In this document: positions 11,481 through 21,503 of the stretch, piece after piece | Position numbering within the stretch: the first letter of the stretch is position 1 | Layout: every line of letters begins with the position of its first letter | From: Blasia pusilla | Taxonomy: Eukaryota; Marchantiophyta; Marchantiopsida; Blasiales | Assembly (NCBI GenBank): GCA_050084515.1 | Contig: CM114275.1 | Span: 8,370,001 to 8,434,000, forward strand | Length of the DNA stretch: 64,000 bases | Direction of reading: 5' to 3' | Notes under the pieces: generated by a model | What the model was told of the DNA's origin: nothing | The model's input: the letters and a program-made list of their open reading frames with translations, nothing else | Database searches by the model: none | Translations under genes and position numbers: made by a program

Positions 11481-13376
11481 GTGTACCTATGCTCCAAGTG
11501 CATTGAGTACTTTCACGGGCGAGAAACTTTTAACTCACACATTGCATCACATTGGTTGAGGTCGGTGCCTGGAACACCAAGGGCGAGTTGTAAGAAGAAG
11601 GTGGAAGCAGACAATGACCGAGATGACATAGAGGATGAAGATGATGGTAAGGGTGGTGGAATTGAACTTTCATATGCAGTAAGTGAGATGGTAGCAATTT
11701 ATGGTGCTCAGATTTCATGATAGCCTTCCTTCATTGATTTATGTTCCGCCTTGTGCAGGGAACCATGCTACCCCATGTGCAGCCAACTTACGTCTGCGAG
11801 GCACCGTGCAACAACGTTGGGCTAATCATAGAAAACAGAAGAAGGCCGCTCTCTTGAATAAAGCGAAGGAGAATTCCAAACGGGCAGCGGGCCCGTTTGT
11901 CCCTATGCCCATTTTGCTAGATCTGTTGATTGCTTTTGAGGGCTATAAGACAGAGGAACACAATCATACCTCTTGGGCAGGTTTGGATAGGGTAGATTAG
12001 TATGAGAAGGTCCGAGAGGAACTAGAGGGTGCCCTTGTGCGCCCAACCACCACTGTGAGAGGATGGATTGAATCAGGCTGCAGGCTTCTCCCTTCCACTA
12101 TCCCTGTAGATAGAGCTCAGCGGTCCATGCATTGGAGATGCCTAGTTGCTTTTCATCATCTAGCTATGGTATGGATCATGGATAGATAGGAACCATATCG
12201 ATGGGATGTTGGAGCCGAAACCAAGAAGCATTAGGTTGAACATTCTCTGCATGTTCTAGACAAAATGCGCCAAGCACAAAAGCATGCATGGTATATAAGC
12301 AAGGAGTACTACCTCCCACGCTTCAAGTTCAACAACAAGATTTGGAAAGAGAAGAGTAAACCTAGCACTCTTGCCAAGTTCAGGTATAAAGTCTCTTGCA
12401 TGTATGTGGATGGAGTCGGCTGCTCCCTTGCTGATTCGGTTGTCCGGGTATAGTGCTGCTTCATTTCATGCAAATTTCTCAGTAGGAATTGTTGCCAAGT
12501 TGTGAGTTCATGATTTGCCATCGTACCCCTCTAAATATGCATTGTCTCTAACAAGTTCTAGATGTGTAGGGTGGCCTGGATGTGGAAATCATAGATTCTA
12601 GTCACTCTGATGGCAGTGATACACATCTCCCAAGTCCCCAACCCACCACGCATAGGACCAGGCGCCATGTGATACAGGAGGACCATACCCAAACTGAGGG
12701 TGGTGAGGAGGGTAATGCGGAAGTTCATGTCGAGGAGAGTGAGGAGGATACTATTCTGATTCAGAATTAGGTAAGGAGACCAACAACGCTTCGGACATGT
12801 CATGTGCGTGGTGAAAAGGTGCAGAAGCAATGGAAGGGTGCGGTAGGATCTCGGAAATCCCGCCGACTGAACTGCAGTTGACATGGGTGATTCTAGCCCG
12901 ATCATGGAGAGTCATGGGCCAGGTGATGATGGCCCAATTGAAGACTCGCATACCCCCGATGAAGTGGTCTTGTAGGCGGATCCACAAATCATGGAGACTA
13001 CACCCAAGGGCATGACTAGAGAAGAAAAAGCCCGAAGGAGGAGGATGATGATGGCTTCACAACATGTGTCTTGCATTAAGCTCAATTTTGTCAATGACAT
13101 TTTATGATTGTATGTCTTTGGACCATGTCCAGTAATTGCACTTGTGTTGATATGTTGTAATATGTTCAGAATCCTGCAGGTGGGAATCACAAGGACCGGG
13201 GCAAGGACCTTGAAGACCCTTTGTTCTTACCTTCGCGGGAGGGTATTGAAGGGTTTAGTGCCGAAAATTTCCAGGCCACACCTTTACCCAAGTTTTGCAC
13301 TCCAGCATTGCGGCATGTGGATGGCATGTCTCAAAGTTCTTGACCACCAGAGGGGATGACTTTTTGGTGAGTTTGT
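11481..13376 (+). pseudogene. Unrecognised decayed multi-exon gene with N-terminal C2H2 finger
   Basis: At least four plus-strand exons can be followed. The first (from about 11481) has one C2H2 zinc finger, C-X2-C-X12-H-X3-H (LCSKCIEYFHGRETFNSHIA, then SH), followed by an acidic tract, and ends at a GTAAGT donor near 11680. The second starts after TTGTGCAG at about 11758 and runs to a GTATAA donor near 12383; it holds a Lys/Arg-rich part and a Trp-rich region. The third (about 12568-12770) is rich in Ser, His and Glu. Later pieces run to a GTGAGT donor near 13374 (MTREEKARRRRMMMASQHV and LPKFCTPALRHVDG). Four or more in-frame TAG codons interrupt it, including 11998-12000. I do not know the family. 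A zinc finger, an acidic region and conserved introns suit a DNA-transposon gene or a dead host gene. Confidence 0.45.
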
Positions 13377-13908
13377 AGATGTATCATGTGGTTTCCAAGT
13401 TGCCTTCTCCTTTAATTTGGTGATTGGCATCTAATATCTCAGACATGTGTGTGGCGAGTCATTGCAGAGGTTGCTCTACATTTTCCGCCCTTCTCATAGT
13501 TTTTGATAGTATTCCTCGGCGATTATGAAGTCATACCACTCGCAAGTAAGGTGTCACTTTTCTTTTTGGTCTTACTTTCGCTGGTGTCAAATCTTCGCAA
13601 ATTTGTTGTGCATATGATGGTTACTTCTATCTGAACATGCTTCTGCCGCGTATGTGTGTGCAGATGACTTTCTGCAGCTATTTTCTTGCATTTTGGCGGA
13701 TGCTCATATCATCATATTTTGCGGATGTTTAGGACTTAGTTCATGACCAGGGCGCATCTTTAGAGTAAGTATAGGAGAGTACCTACCAGGAACGTAGGCT
13801 TTGAACTTCTCTCATTGTGCTTTGGACTTCTCGTGAAACGGGCAGATTTCTGTTCTTCATGTCTCCACTGATGGTTCTTATTTTTGGTGCAGGTGCAATG
13901 CTAAACGT

Positions 13909-14003
13909 TTAGTGTCAAGATTTTGTCAAGCTTAGTGTCAAGCTTTTGTCAAGTTTAGTGTCAAGCTTAGTGTCAAGATTTTGTCAAGATTAGTGTCAAG
14001 CTT
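13909..14003 (+). repeat. Minisatellite of TTAGTGTCAAG / TTTTGTCAAG units
   Basis: About eight imperfect 10-11 bp units alternate (TTAGTGTCAAG and TTTTGTCAAG forms) in direct orientation. Confidence 0.85.
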
Positions 14004-14654
14004 TATGAATAATCACATGTGCTTCCACCTGTATTTGCTGGTAAACTTTGTAATCCACAATGAATTGATGTATGAAAACTAGGCTTGTCAATTCTAGAAT
14101 TTTCAAGAAAGTAAAGAAATCATGTGTAATCAACTCATAAACAGATGGAGTATATGACACCCTGGTCAAAAGATATGACAAGTGTTTGAAATACTCGGAG
14201 CAAATACAAGTGTAGGGAACAAAACTGTAGTGGCACGAAAAATGTATGAACAGCAAAATGGAGGTGTTCATTCATGAACACATGAAATTCTGTGTTTCAA
14301 AGTCATTCGCCTCATACATCGGACTTTCAATTCTAGCCTTCTTTTTGTGTAGCCTCCACTGAAACAATTCTGAAACCACTGTGGCAATTTTGGTTAGACA
14401 CGATTTTAATCATGTCCTAATTAGGGGAAGGTCACCTCGCACCGCTAAATGTTTTTTAAGAGGCACGACCCTCAAGGGTAGGGTTCGTGGGCCTTCTGAG
14501 GCGTTTTTTTTTAGTTACGACTATGGAGGTAGTCAGAACTGTATTACAGAAGTTCCCTAAAACTGACACGAACGCGTGGCGGTGCGGACTTCATGTCCTT
14601 AAACGCAAAGCTCACAGTGTTGCGGAACTTTGCGTGGTTTGGGTACAAACATAC

Positions 14655-14860
14655 TATCCTAAGCAAATAGTACAGGGTTACTATGGTTCAGTTCCATAGT
14701 AAATTGACTGTGATTACTAAGATTTGGATACTTCAATATTAACCAAAGTGTGGTAACTATGGTTCGGATACAACTATTTCTATACAATACCGTGAAGACA
14801 GGGTTACTATGGTTCACAACTTAACCTACACGATGGTTACTATGGTTTGGATGCTTGCAT
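14655..14860 (+). repeat. Four dispersed GGTTACTATGGTT motifs
   Basis: The motif GGTTACTATGGTT or close variants occurs at about 14676, 14752, 14803 and 14832, usually followed by C/T-GGATAC or CA. Spacing is irregular, so this is a cluster rather than a strict tandem array. Confidence 0.6.
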
Positions 14861-15040
14861 ACTATCGCATGATTGCTCACCGTACTCAATTACAATGAAA
14901 ATGAGACATGGTGAACATGAGAAGCGAACACATTACTCGTGCCTTAACATCCTGGCCTTATATAAAGGCTACATTTTTTTATGATGAACATCATATTTAT
15001 TGTGTTCCGTGGCTAATATGTGAAATTCGGAAATACTTCA

Positions 15041-17780
15041 TCAATCTTCAATCTGAGAGTCCTGGACTACATACAAATTATCGGATCTTCTTACGTATTC
15101 ATATATTTGGCTTCTGTCTACAACATATCGCTCTTCATCCAACACACTATCAAGTATGACATCTACAGTGGTTCTCTTAGTAGTAGTGCTGATTTTGTAG
15201 TTTTTATGTGGCCTTCTATCTACCAGGGGCCATTCTGACTGTTGAGTATTGTGGTTAGTTGCCTCGCTTTCATATTGGCTCACAATAGCATCCAAATCGA
15301 GATGATTACATGCACCTGCGTCCAATTTTGCCTCCATGTTTAGATATTTTGATCGTTTTGCTCTGGGAAAGGACTCCACCTAGTTCATTATTGCTTGGGG
15401 TTGATTCCTCCTTGTGGAATGTGAACTCCTTCTCTGATGCATCCGCTCAAACCAACCCATTTGCCTACGCAGCCGACGATCTTGAGACTTGCCTCCAACA
15501 AAGCATTCCGGGAAGTGTTGTCCAATGTTAATTAAATTTTTGGAAGTTCTGTGTTCGTCTCTATCCGCGCCTTCAGGTTCAAAAGTGAGTCCATATCCTT
15601 CTGCAAAAGTACATACAAATGTTCAAGAAGAACATTGCAGAATGGGACTCCAATGGTTGTGGCCAAGCATTTTTCCACCATCTCTCGAACATCTTCCGGA
15701 GTCGGATTCCTTGTGATACAACTGTAGGTGTAGTAGCCTGCGCCTCTTCTGGATAACCAACATCATCAAAAATTTCTGATTCCACCGGTGTGTCTCCATA
15801 TTGGTCATATGCATGCCTTTGCACCATGTTTTCCAACCCACCGGCTTTGCTACCAAAACGTGTGCCAAGGAAAGACAAAAACTCTACTTCGGAGTGCCCA
15901 CTCAACAATAAGCACTTCACCTGATACAATTAAAAAAGTCTCAGTAGGCTACATGTAAAATCCTCGTACATCTAGTGCAGAAATAAGACATACTAGATAC
16001 ATAGGACAATTTGATTTCAGGTGGGACTATAGCTTAATCACCAAATCTAGGGTGCAACAAACGCACCTGATATTTACACGTGAACCCTTCATTGGCACGA
16101 GGGCATGTACAAGCAACATATTTCTTGTCATAGTCAACCACATCATGCTAGTAGTCTGGCTTGGAGCAACTCTTCACCATTCGCATTTCCTCCCATCTAC
16201 CAATAGAAATGTGACATGGTTTTGTGGGATATCATTTGTCCTTCTAATAGCCACGAGCATGACTTTCTGGATTGCCTTGTTCCTCACCATACCCTCTGGT
16301 TTCAAAAATCCCAAATACCAAAAGAAATCTTCTATTTCCCCGCATAAGATCTGCACAAGCCATATGAGCTTCCTGGTGGGTTTTGTAGGCATGCTATAAG
16401 TGAGATGCATTTTCAGAGTGTGGTGCCACCTTTCTCTCGCGACATTTGTATCTTGGTTGGATTTTGCATTCTTACTATAGCCCTTTGCCCAATTAAGAAT
16501 CTTAGGATGCCAATAGTTTAAATAGTACTTCACAAAGTGGCATTCAGTTGCAGCCCACTTGCGCATGAAACAATACGAGACATCCATAGGATCTGGGATA
16601 GAAAACCATTGCTTAATTAATATGTGGCCTACTCCCACGATGGACATAGTTGAGAAGCAATGAAACGAACTACTATTACTGACGAACAGAGAACATACCT
16701 TCTTCATGTGAGTACATGACACCACCCAAGTCTCTGTTCATGTCAGCTTTTGTAATTGGATAGCGGACCCGTTGGTGCAATTGTTTTAACCAAATTTTCC
16801 TTACATGCCATAGACACAAGTCTATAGGAACATCAGGAAAGACTTCTCTGATTGTAGATTGTTCCTCTTTGGAGTCGTTAACTATGAAGTATGATGGTTT
16901 CCAACCGGGGCTATCAACCGACGCAAGATCTCTTGTCATATATGTATCTGCCCAATCCTTGATATGGGCCAATGCATTGACTAGATCCCGATGTTGATGC
17001 CTCTGTAAAATGGCCCATACTAGAGGTAATCCGTTCTGAAACTTGTCAAAACCCAGCAACCTAAATAGCTGATACTATAAACATAAAAAATAATGTTCAG
17101 GATTCCGATTGTTCATGTACATAGCTATTAAAGTGAACACAACATTCCAAATGTTCACATTTTTGCCGAATCGTGTAGCAACCGTCAGATGATACCACAT
17201 AACTTATGTAGCCTAGATACTCCTCTAAGAGAATGACATTATGGTTGTAAGGCCCTAAAATTACATGATATGTGTTTGTGCCATGAGTGGCATCCATGGA
17301 GATGGCTCCACCATTACCAAGATGCAAAAGATTCTGAAGCATCCAAGGTATAGAAATGACTAGGCTAGAAGGTTGGCCTAAACTAGAAATGGCCTCCCTG
17401 TAGTGTATGACATTTTCAGGATGAGCTGCAACCCAATGTTGGATTGCAGTGGCATCATCGGTTCCATCATACCCCCCTTCGTGTCTTCGCATTGAATGCT
17501 TGATATGAAGTATATCTTGTGGTTTTAACATAGCATCCTTGCCCCAAGCTTGTTCTTGATTAAGATTATCGCAAATGTGTTTACGGATCCATCTCCTATG
17601 CTCCTTCATGATATTTAAGGGGCTCACGTTCACTCGCAATAACCGTTCAACAAAATCCCTATAATGAGAACTCAACTTTGGGGCAACAATTGCATTTGCA
17701 ATGCCCGCAGTCCTCTCTAAGTCCCCATGGCATATACAGATTGCTTTATCGACATGCTTGGAATGCATATGCCTCAACAT
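15041..17780 (-). pseudogene. Mutator-like (MULE) transposase, intron-containing and decayed
   Basis: From 17780 downwards the first part (17097-17780) has a His/Cys-bearing N-terminus and ends in ISMDATHGTNTYHVILGPY, the first-Asp motif of MULE DDE transposases (Asp codon 17292-17294). An intron of about 190 bp probably follows. The next part (16676-17059) gives FDKFQNGLPLVWAI, then YFIVNDSKEEQSTIREVFP with the second Asp (16874-16876) and LCLWHVRKIWLK, the C/H-type motif after it. Further minus-strand frames at 16174-16725, 15579-15929 and 15041-15379 (RKMFERWWKN) may be its C-terminal half, but the frame is broken between them and I cannot place the catalytic Glu. Family proteins move Mutator-like elements. 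The 5' end directly abuts the truncated Ty3/gypsy element at 17.8-18.0 kb. No long terminal inverted repeats were found. Confidence 0.8.
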
Positions 17781-18030
17781 AGAACACCGAGGGCGGTCCT
17801 TTGAGGTTACAACGGCAAAGTGAAATTGACATCCACGTCCCTCAGACAGCCCAAGCCGTGTACTTTGGCTTTTTGGCCTACTACCCTTGCCTCCTTTGCA
17901 GCGCCGGTTTGAATCAAATACCTCACTTGGAAAAGAGGTCCATACGATATTCCTATGATCCTGGGATCCATATGAACACCAGTATTGAACTGTAACATGT
18001 ATGTTCCCAAATTTGTCGTTATTTCTTTTC

Positions 18031-18842
18031 CTACATGTGGTCTGGAAATATGGTCTTTGTTCTTCGATCCACCTTGGTCATCAAGGTTAGCAGATTCGCA
18101 ATTGAATTGAAACCCTTGACGTACCGTCGATAGAAGTTTGCCAATCCCATGAATGCACGAACTCGACTCACATCTGTAGGGCGTGGAATGCGTGAAATAG
18201 CCTCTACCTTCATCTGTTGCACACCAAGGCCCCCATGGTATATCGTATGACCTAAGTTCTCAATCTAGTCGTGGAAGAACTTGCACTTGCCTGGATGTAG
18301 CTTCAACCCATATAACTACAATAGTCAAAATACCTCCTCTAGATGTCGCTCATGCTCCTCAACCGTGGCCCTAAAGACTACAATGTCATCAATATAACAC
18401 CTAGCAAAATCCAGACCTGCCAGATCCTATTCATGACCCTCTGAAACTGAGCCGGGGCATTTTTAAACCCAAATGGTAAGAATCGCCACTGGTACAAACA
18501 ATCCTTCACGAGAGAATCGATGCCCCAAAATGCCATCTTTTGCCTGTCCTCCAATCTGATAGGCAGTTGATGGTATCCAGCTTGCAAATCCAATGAACTG
18601 AAGACCTTTGCATGCCCAATCGCATCAAAGATCTCCTTTGGGATGGGCATGGCATGCCTATCGGCCTTTTTCTGCCGATTGATTGGTCGGTAATCTCCAC
18701 ACATTTGCCTATCCGTCCAGTTGCCATGCACATCCTTCTTGGCGGGCATGACAGTGGCAGATGCATACTCTCCATGCGACATCTCTACTAACCCTTCTCC
18801 AACCAAGTCCTGGCTCCTACTCTGCATCAGAGCCTTCTCCAT
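18031..18842 (-). pseudogene. Ty3/gypsy reverse transcriptase domain, broken
   Basis: The frame from 18842 shows the Ty3/gypsy RT motifs in order: DYRPINRQ, FSSLDLQAGYHQLPI with the first catalytic Asp, and WRFLPFGFKNAPAQFQRVM. The YIDD box is at 18385-18396 but in another frame, so there is a frameshift near 18400-18420. Further on, IPRPTDVSRVRAFMGLANFY (18222-18150) is the linker to RNase H that follows RT in this superfamily. More stops lie between 18330 and 18225. The RT copies element RNA into DNA in the particle. Confidence 0.9.
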
Positions 18843-19239
18843 ATCAATGTACCTGGAGGGTTGTCAAAAGATCCGCGTGTCACTCGACAACTCAGTGCGG
18901 ATCCCTGGACCCTTCACTGTACCCAAATCATGCATACTATATGCAAAAAAAACTCCTATAACTCCTAAGGAATTGGTGTATCCGATGCTGCTCTGCTCCT
19001 GTCAATCTAGGGCCCATATCTGGCTCCCAAGTCTTCATTGTGACTACGATAGGACTCTCCGGCGCGGATGTCGATGGTTGCTATGGTGCAACCCCTTCTC
19101 GGATAATAGAACTCCCATGTCCACGTGCAGTATCCAAAACCATGCTCGATGCTATGGCTATCATCTCCTGGCGTACCTGCAAAATATCCCAAGAAGTCCA
19201 AGGATGTCTCTCCCGATCACCCCTGGTGTGTCGATCTCC

Positions 19240-20486
19240 TTAGGTCTCGCCCCTAGCCACTCCCTCAACCATCTCGGTAGGCATGGGGCTCACCAACGCA
19301 ACAACTGTGATCTGTCGCATCCTCAAACGACGCTGCTCAGCTACTCCTAAGTTGAAAATCCATGTCAAGCAGTTCATGTCCATTTCCTGACCCAAGACAT
19401 GACGTCGTGATGCCTCCGATAGTGACGGTACTGCCGTCACTCCTGTGGGGAATCCCAGCGCATCCTGGTCATCCCAAACCAAGCCAGGTCCGGCCTCCTT
19501 GAATCCATAGGAAGCGGGAAAACTCACCAATGTGGGAAAGCCGGCTCGTGGCATGCCAATCCTGTTGACCACAGTCAATGGTGGTCGATCATTGTGCCTC
19601 ACTGCCTGTGATCGACGGCCCGGATCCAATATAAAATCCACCAACAAATCGGAGGGATGCTCCACTCTCACATAAGCCCTCCGCAATACCTCATGTGGTA
19701 CTAAGTTGGTCCACCAAAGATGCGGGCAATGTGCTCATGAACACACACTCGCTGCATCTAACAACACTGCCGGGCCGATCCATGCGCGCACCTAATGTGC
19801 ACTCGTCACCATGCGGGACCTCGAATCGCCCAAAATTTGCACATTCTCCAAAATGTATGCTGGAGAACGGGACTGATGCTGCTGTAAATGTCGCAAGATC
19901 CGCATCGTCTCAAAAAACAACCTCGACCGAGTGTCAGCTAACCCGCTACCTCGTCCAACACTCGATTGGCCTTGACATGGCCAACCAGCAATGACCAAGT
20001 CTATGGTCCCTACCCGCTCCAAGTCCTGCGCCCCCAACAATGAAATGTCCCTCGGTAGGGAACTTTGGTAACCTTGAATGGTGGACGCAGATAACAAGTT
20101 GGGAAAACGGAGGCATAACAGTGCCACATGGTGAAGTGAAGCGCGCCTTGCAACATCATCAATCTCCACATATAGGTACTGCTGCATGCGCACTCCAGCA
20201 CGCAAAACAACGGCTAACTCAATGCTGATCCCTCCAAAGAGATCCAACGCCCGAATACCCTTCTCTGGGATGCACCACACAATCGAGGTGGTGTCCAAAG
20301 GGGTCATAGCAGCATTCATGCCTACCTAGGGTTCCTCTGACCGGTCACACTCTAGTGCAAATATCTTGCTCCACACGATCTACACATGCTCAGTGGCTAA
20401 GCGTCGAAGCTCCTCAGTCGAGCCCCAAAGCGGCACCTCTCCTCCACGAAGTGATGCGGCTACCATGACACTCCTCTTCATAGAAA
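19240..20486 (-). pseudogene. DNMT3-like cytosine-5 DNA methyltransferase inside a retrotransposon
   Basis: Family enzymes transfer methyl from S-adenosylmethionine to cytosine C5. Seen on the minus strand, in canonical order: motif I ALDLFGGISIELAVVLRAG (near 20255-20200), motif II YLYVEIDDVARR, motif III-IV IDLVIAGWPCQGQSS with the Pro-Cys pair (catalytic Cys codon 19975-19977), motif V SRLFFETMRIL, and motif VI ENV (19840-19848). A motif VIII-like LLDAA block and HLWWTNLVP (near 19760-19700) follow. Then comes a target-recognition part with AGFPTLVSFPASYGF and motif IX-X PSLSEASRRHVLGQEMDMN (near 19430-19370). The unrearranged order and the last block resemble DNMT3, not the permuted plant DRM enzymes. 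In-frame stops at 19792-19794 (TAG) and 19735-19737 (TGA), two TAGs near 20330-20385 and a frameshift against protease near 20480 kill this copy. There are no introns, and protease and RT flank it on the same strand. Confidence 0.85.
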
Positions 20487-21422
20487 TGTCAAGAATGGGA
20501 GGATCTCTGCATGGACATATCCCTCAATCAAACCACTAGGCCAAGTGATGGCACTACTAAATGTTGCTAAGGTCACCATCTCTCTTGGTTGTTGCTCGAT
20601 CACTGCACATGTGAATCGAACGGGTAATGAGCCAAGGGGCCCATCACCTGACTGCCATCCCGGTCTGTAGGATGCTGACTCGTGTGAGTAATCCAGGGAA
20701 AACCCCATCAAGTATAACACTGCTCCACTAACCAAGACGTCGTACGACTCTGCATCAGTCACTATCGCCTTGGCTCGCACCACGGACTCATCTGTAGGAT
20801 GTCCGAGGCAAATCCTCACCACGACCTCCTGTAAGGTGATATACTCTGTGGTACTTGCTCCACCCAAGGATGTCTGTATCCGGAATGGACAACGCTCCAC
20901 ATCGGCTTTCGTCACGCCCAATCCTCTAAATGACGCTTTCTCCAACATTAGTGGTTATGCTCCTGAATCCGACAAGACGCGCTGCGGACTAAAAGCTCAA
21001 CCTCTGGGACTTACCAACTGGAAGACCTCTCCCTTGTTATCCACCAATAAAACACCAGGAGAAACCATGGCACACTCTATCACGGGTCTAGCGGGCATCT
21101 CCGCCATCCTAGCACTCGTAGCCTGCCATAAATCTAACGTGGATGGCCCGAGCATCCTTTCCAAGGGCAGGTCCATCACCTCCTCTGCAATCACCTCAGA
21201 ATGTGATGTAACGACTCCAACTCCACGCTCACATAGCGTAGCGGTCAGCCGAAAAACCTCGGCGGGCGTACCTTCCAACGTCATAACATCGGAAGTAAAA
21301 AATATAGGAGCGCGGTACACAACGGTGGCCGCCCCCAACAACGTGCTCGACACATGCCCCTCTAGAGCATCAGCAATAGGAGTCGTCGCACTCGCTTCTC
21401 CGATCGCCCTCCGTGCCTGCAC
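20478..21422 (-). pseudogene. Retropepsin-type protease region of the Ty3/gypsy element
   Basis: One frame runs from 21422 to 20478, broken only by TGA at 20997-20999 and TAA at 20955-20957. It holds VLSDSGA, the D-S-G active site of aspartic retropepsins, directly before the TAA, and later SYDVLVSGAVLYLMGF, the second conserved strand region. Both stops are one C-to-T step from Arg (CGA) or Gln (CAA) codons. The protease would release gag and pol products. It lies between gag and the methyltransferase. Confidence 0.8.
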
Positions 21423-21503
21423 ACCAACAACATCACCAACTCTCTAGGAACTCGGATCAGGACTCATCGATAGGGTCCTCATCGCCTTAGACAACGTGAA
21501 AGA

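Larger units (their letters stand above)
13377..15040. other. Interval with short repeats only
   Basis: Besides the two repeat clusters listed separately, I see no gene. Open frames at 13996-14271 (minus) and 14487-14699 (plus) have no recognisable features. Confidence 0.4.

Noticed and set aside
18721-19350. 209-codon plus-strand ORF
   Set aside because: It is the complement of the RT-methyltransferase part of the gypsy element, which is clearly coding on the minus strand.
20770-21447. 225-codon plus-strand ORF
   Set aside because: It is the shadow of the protease frame (DSGA motif on the minus strand).
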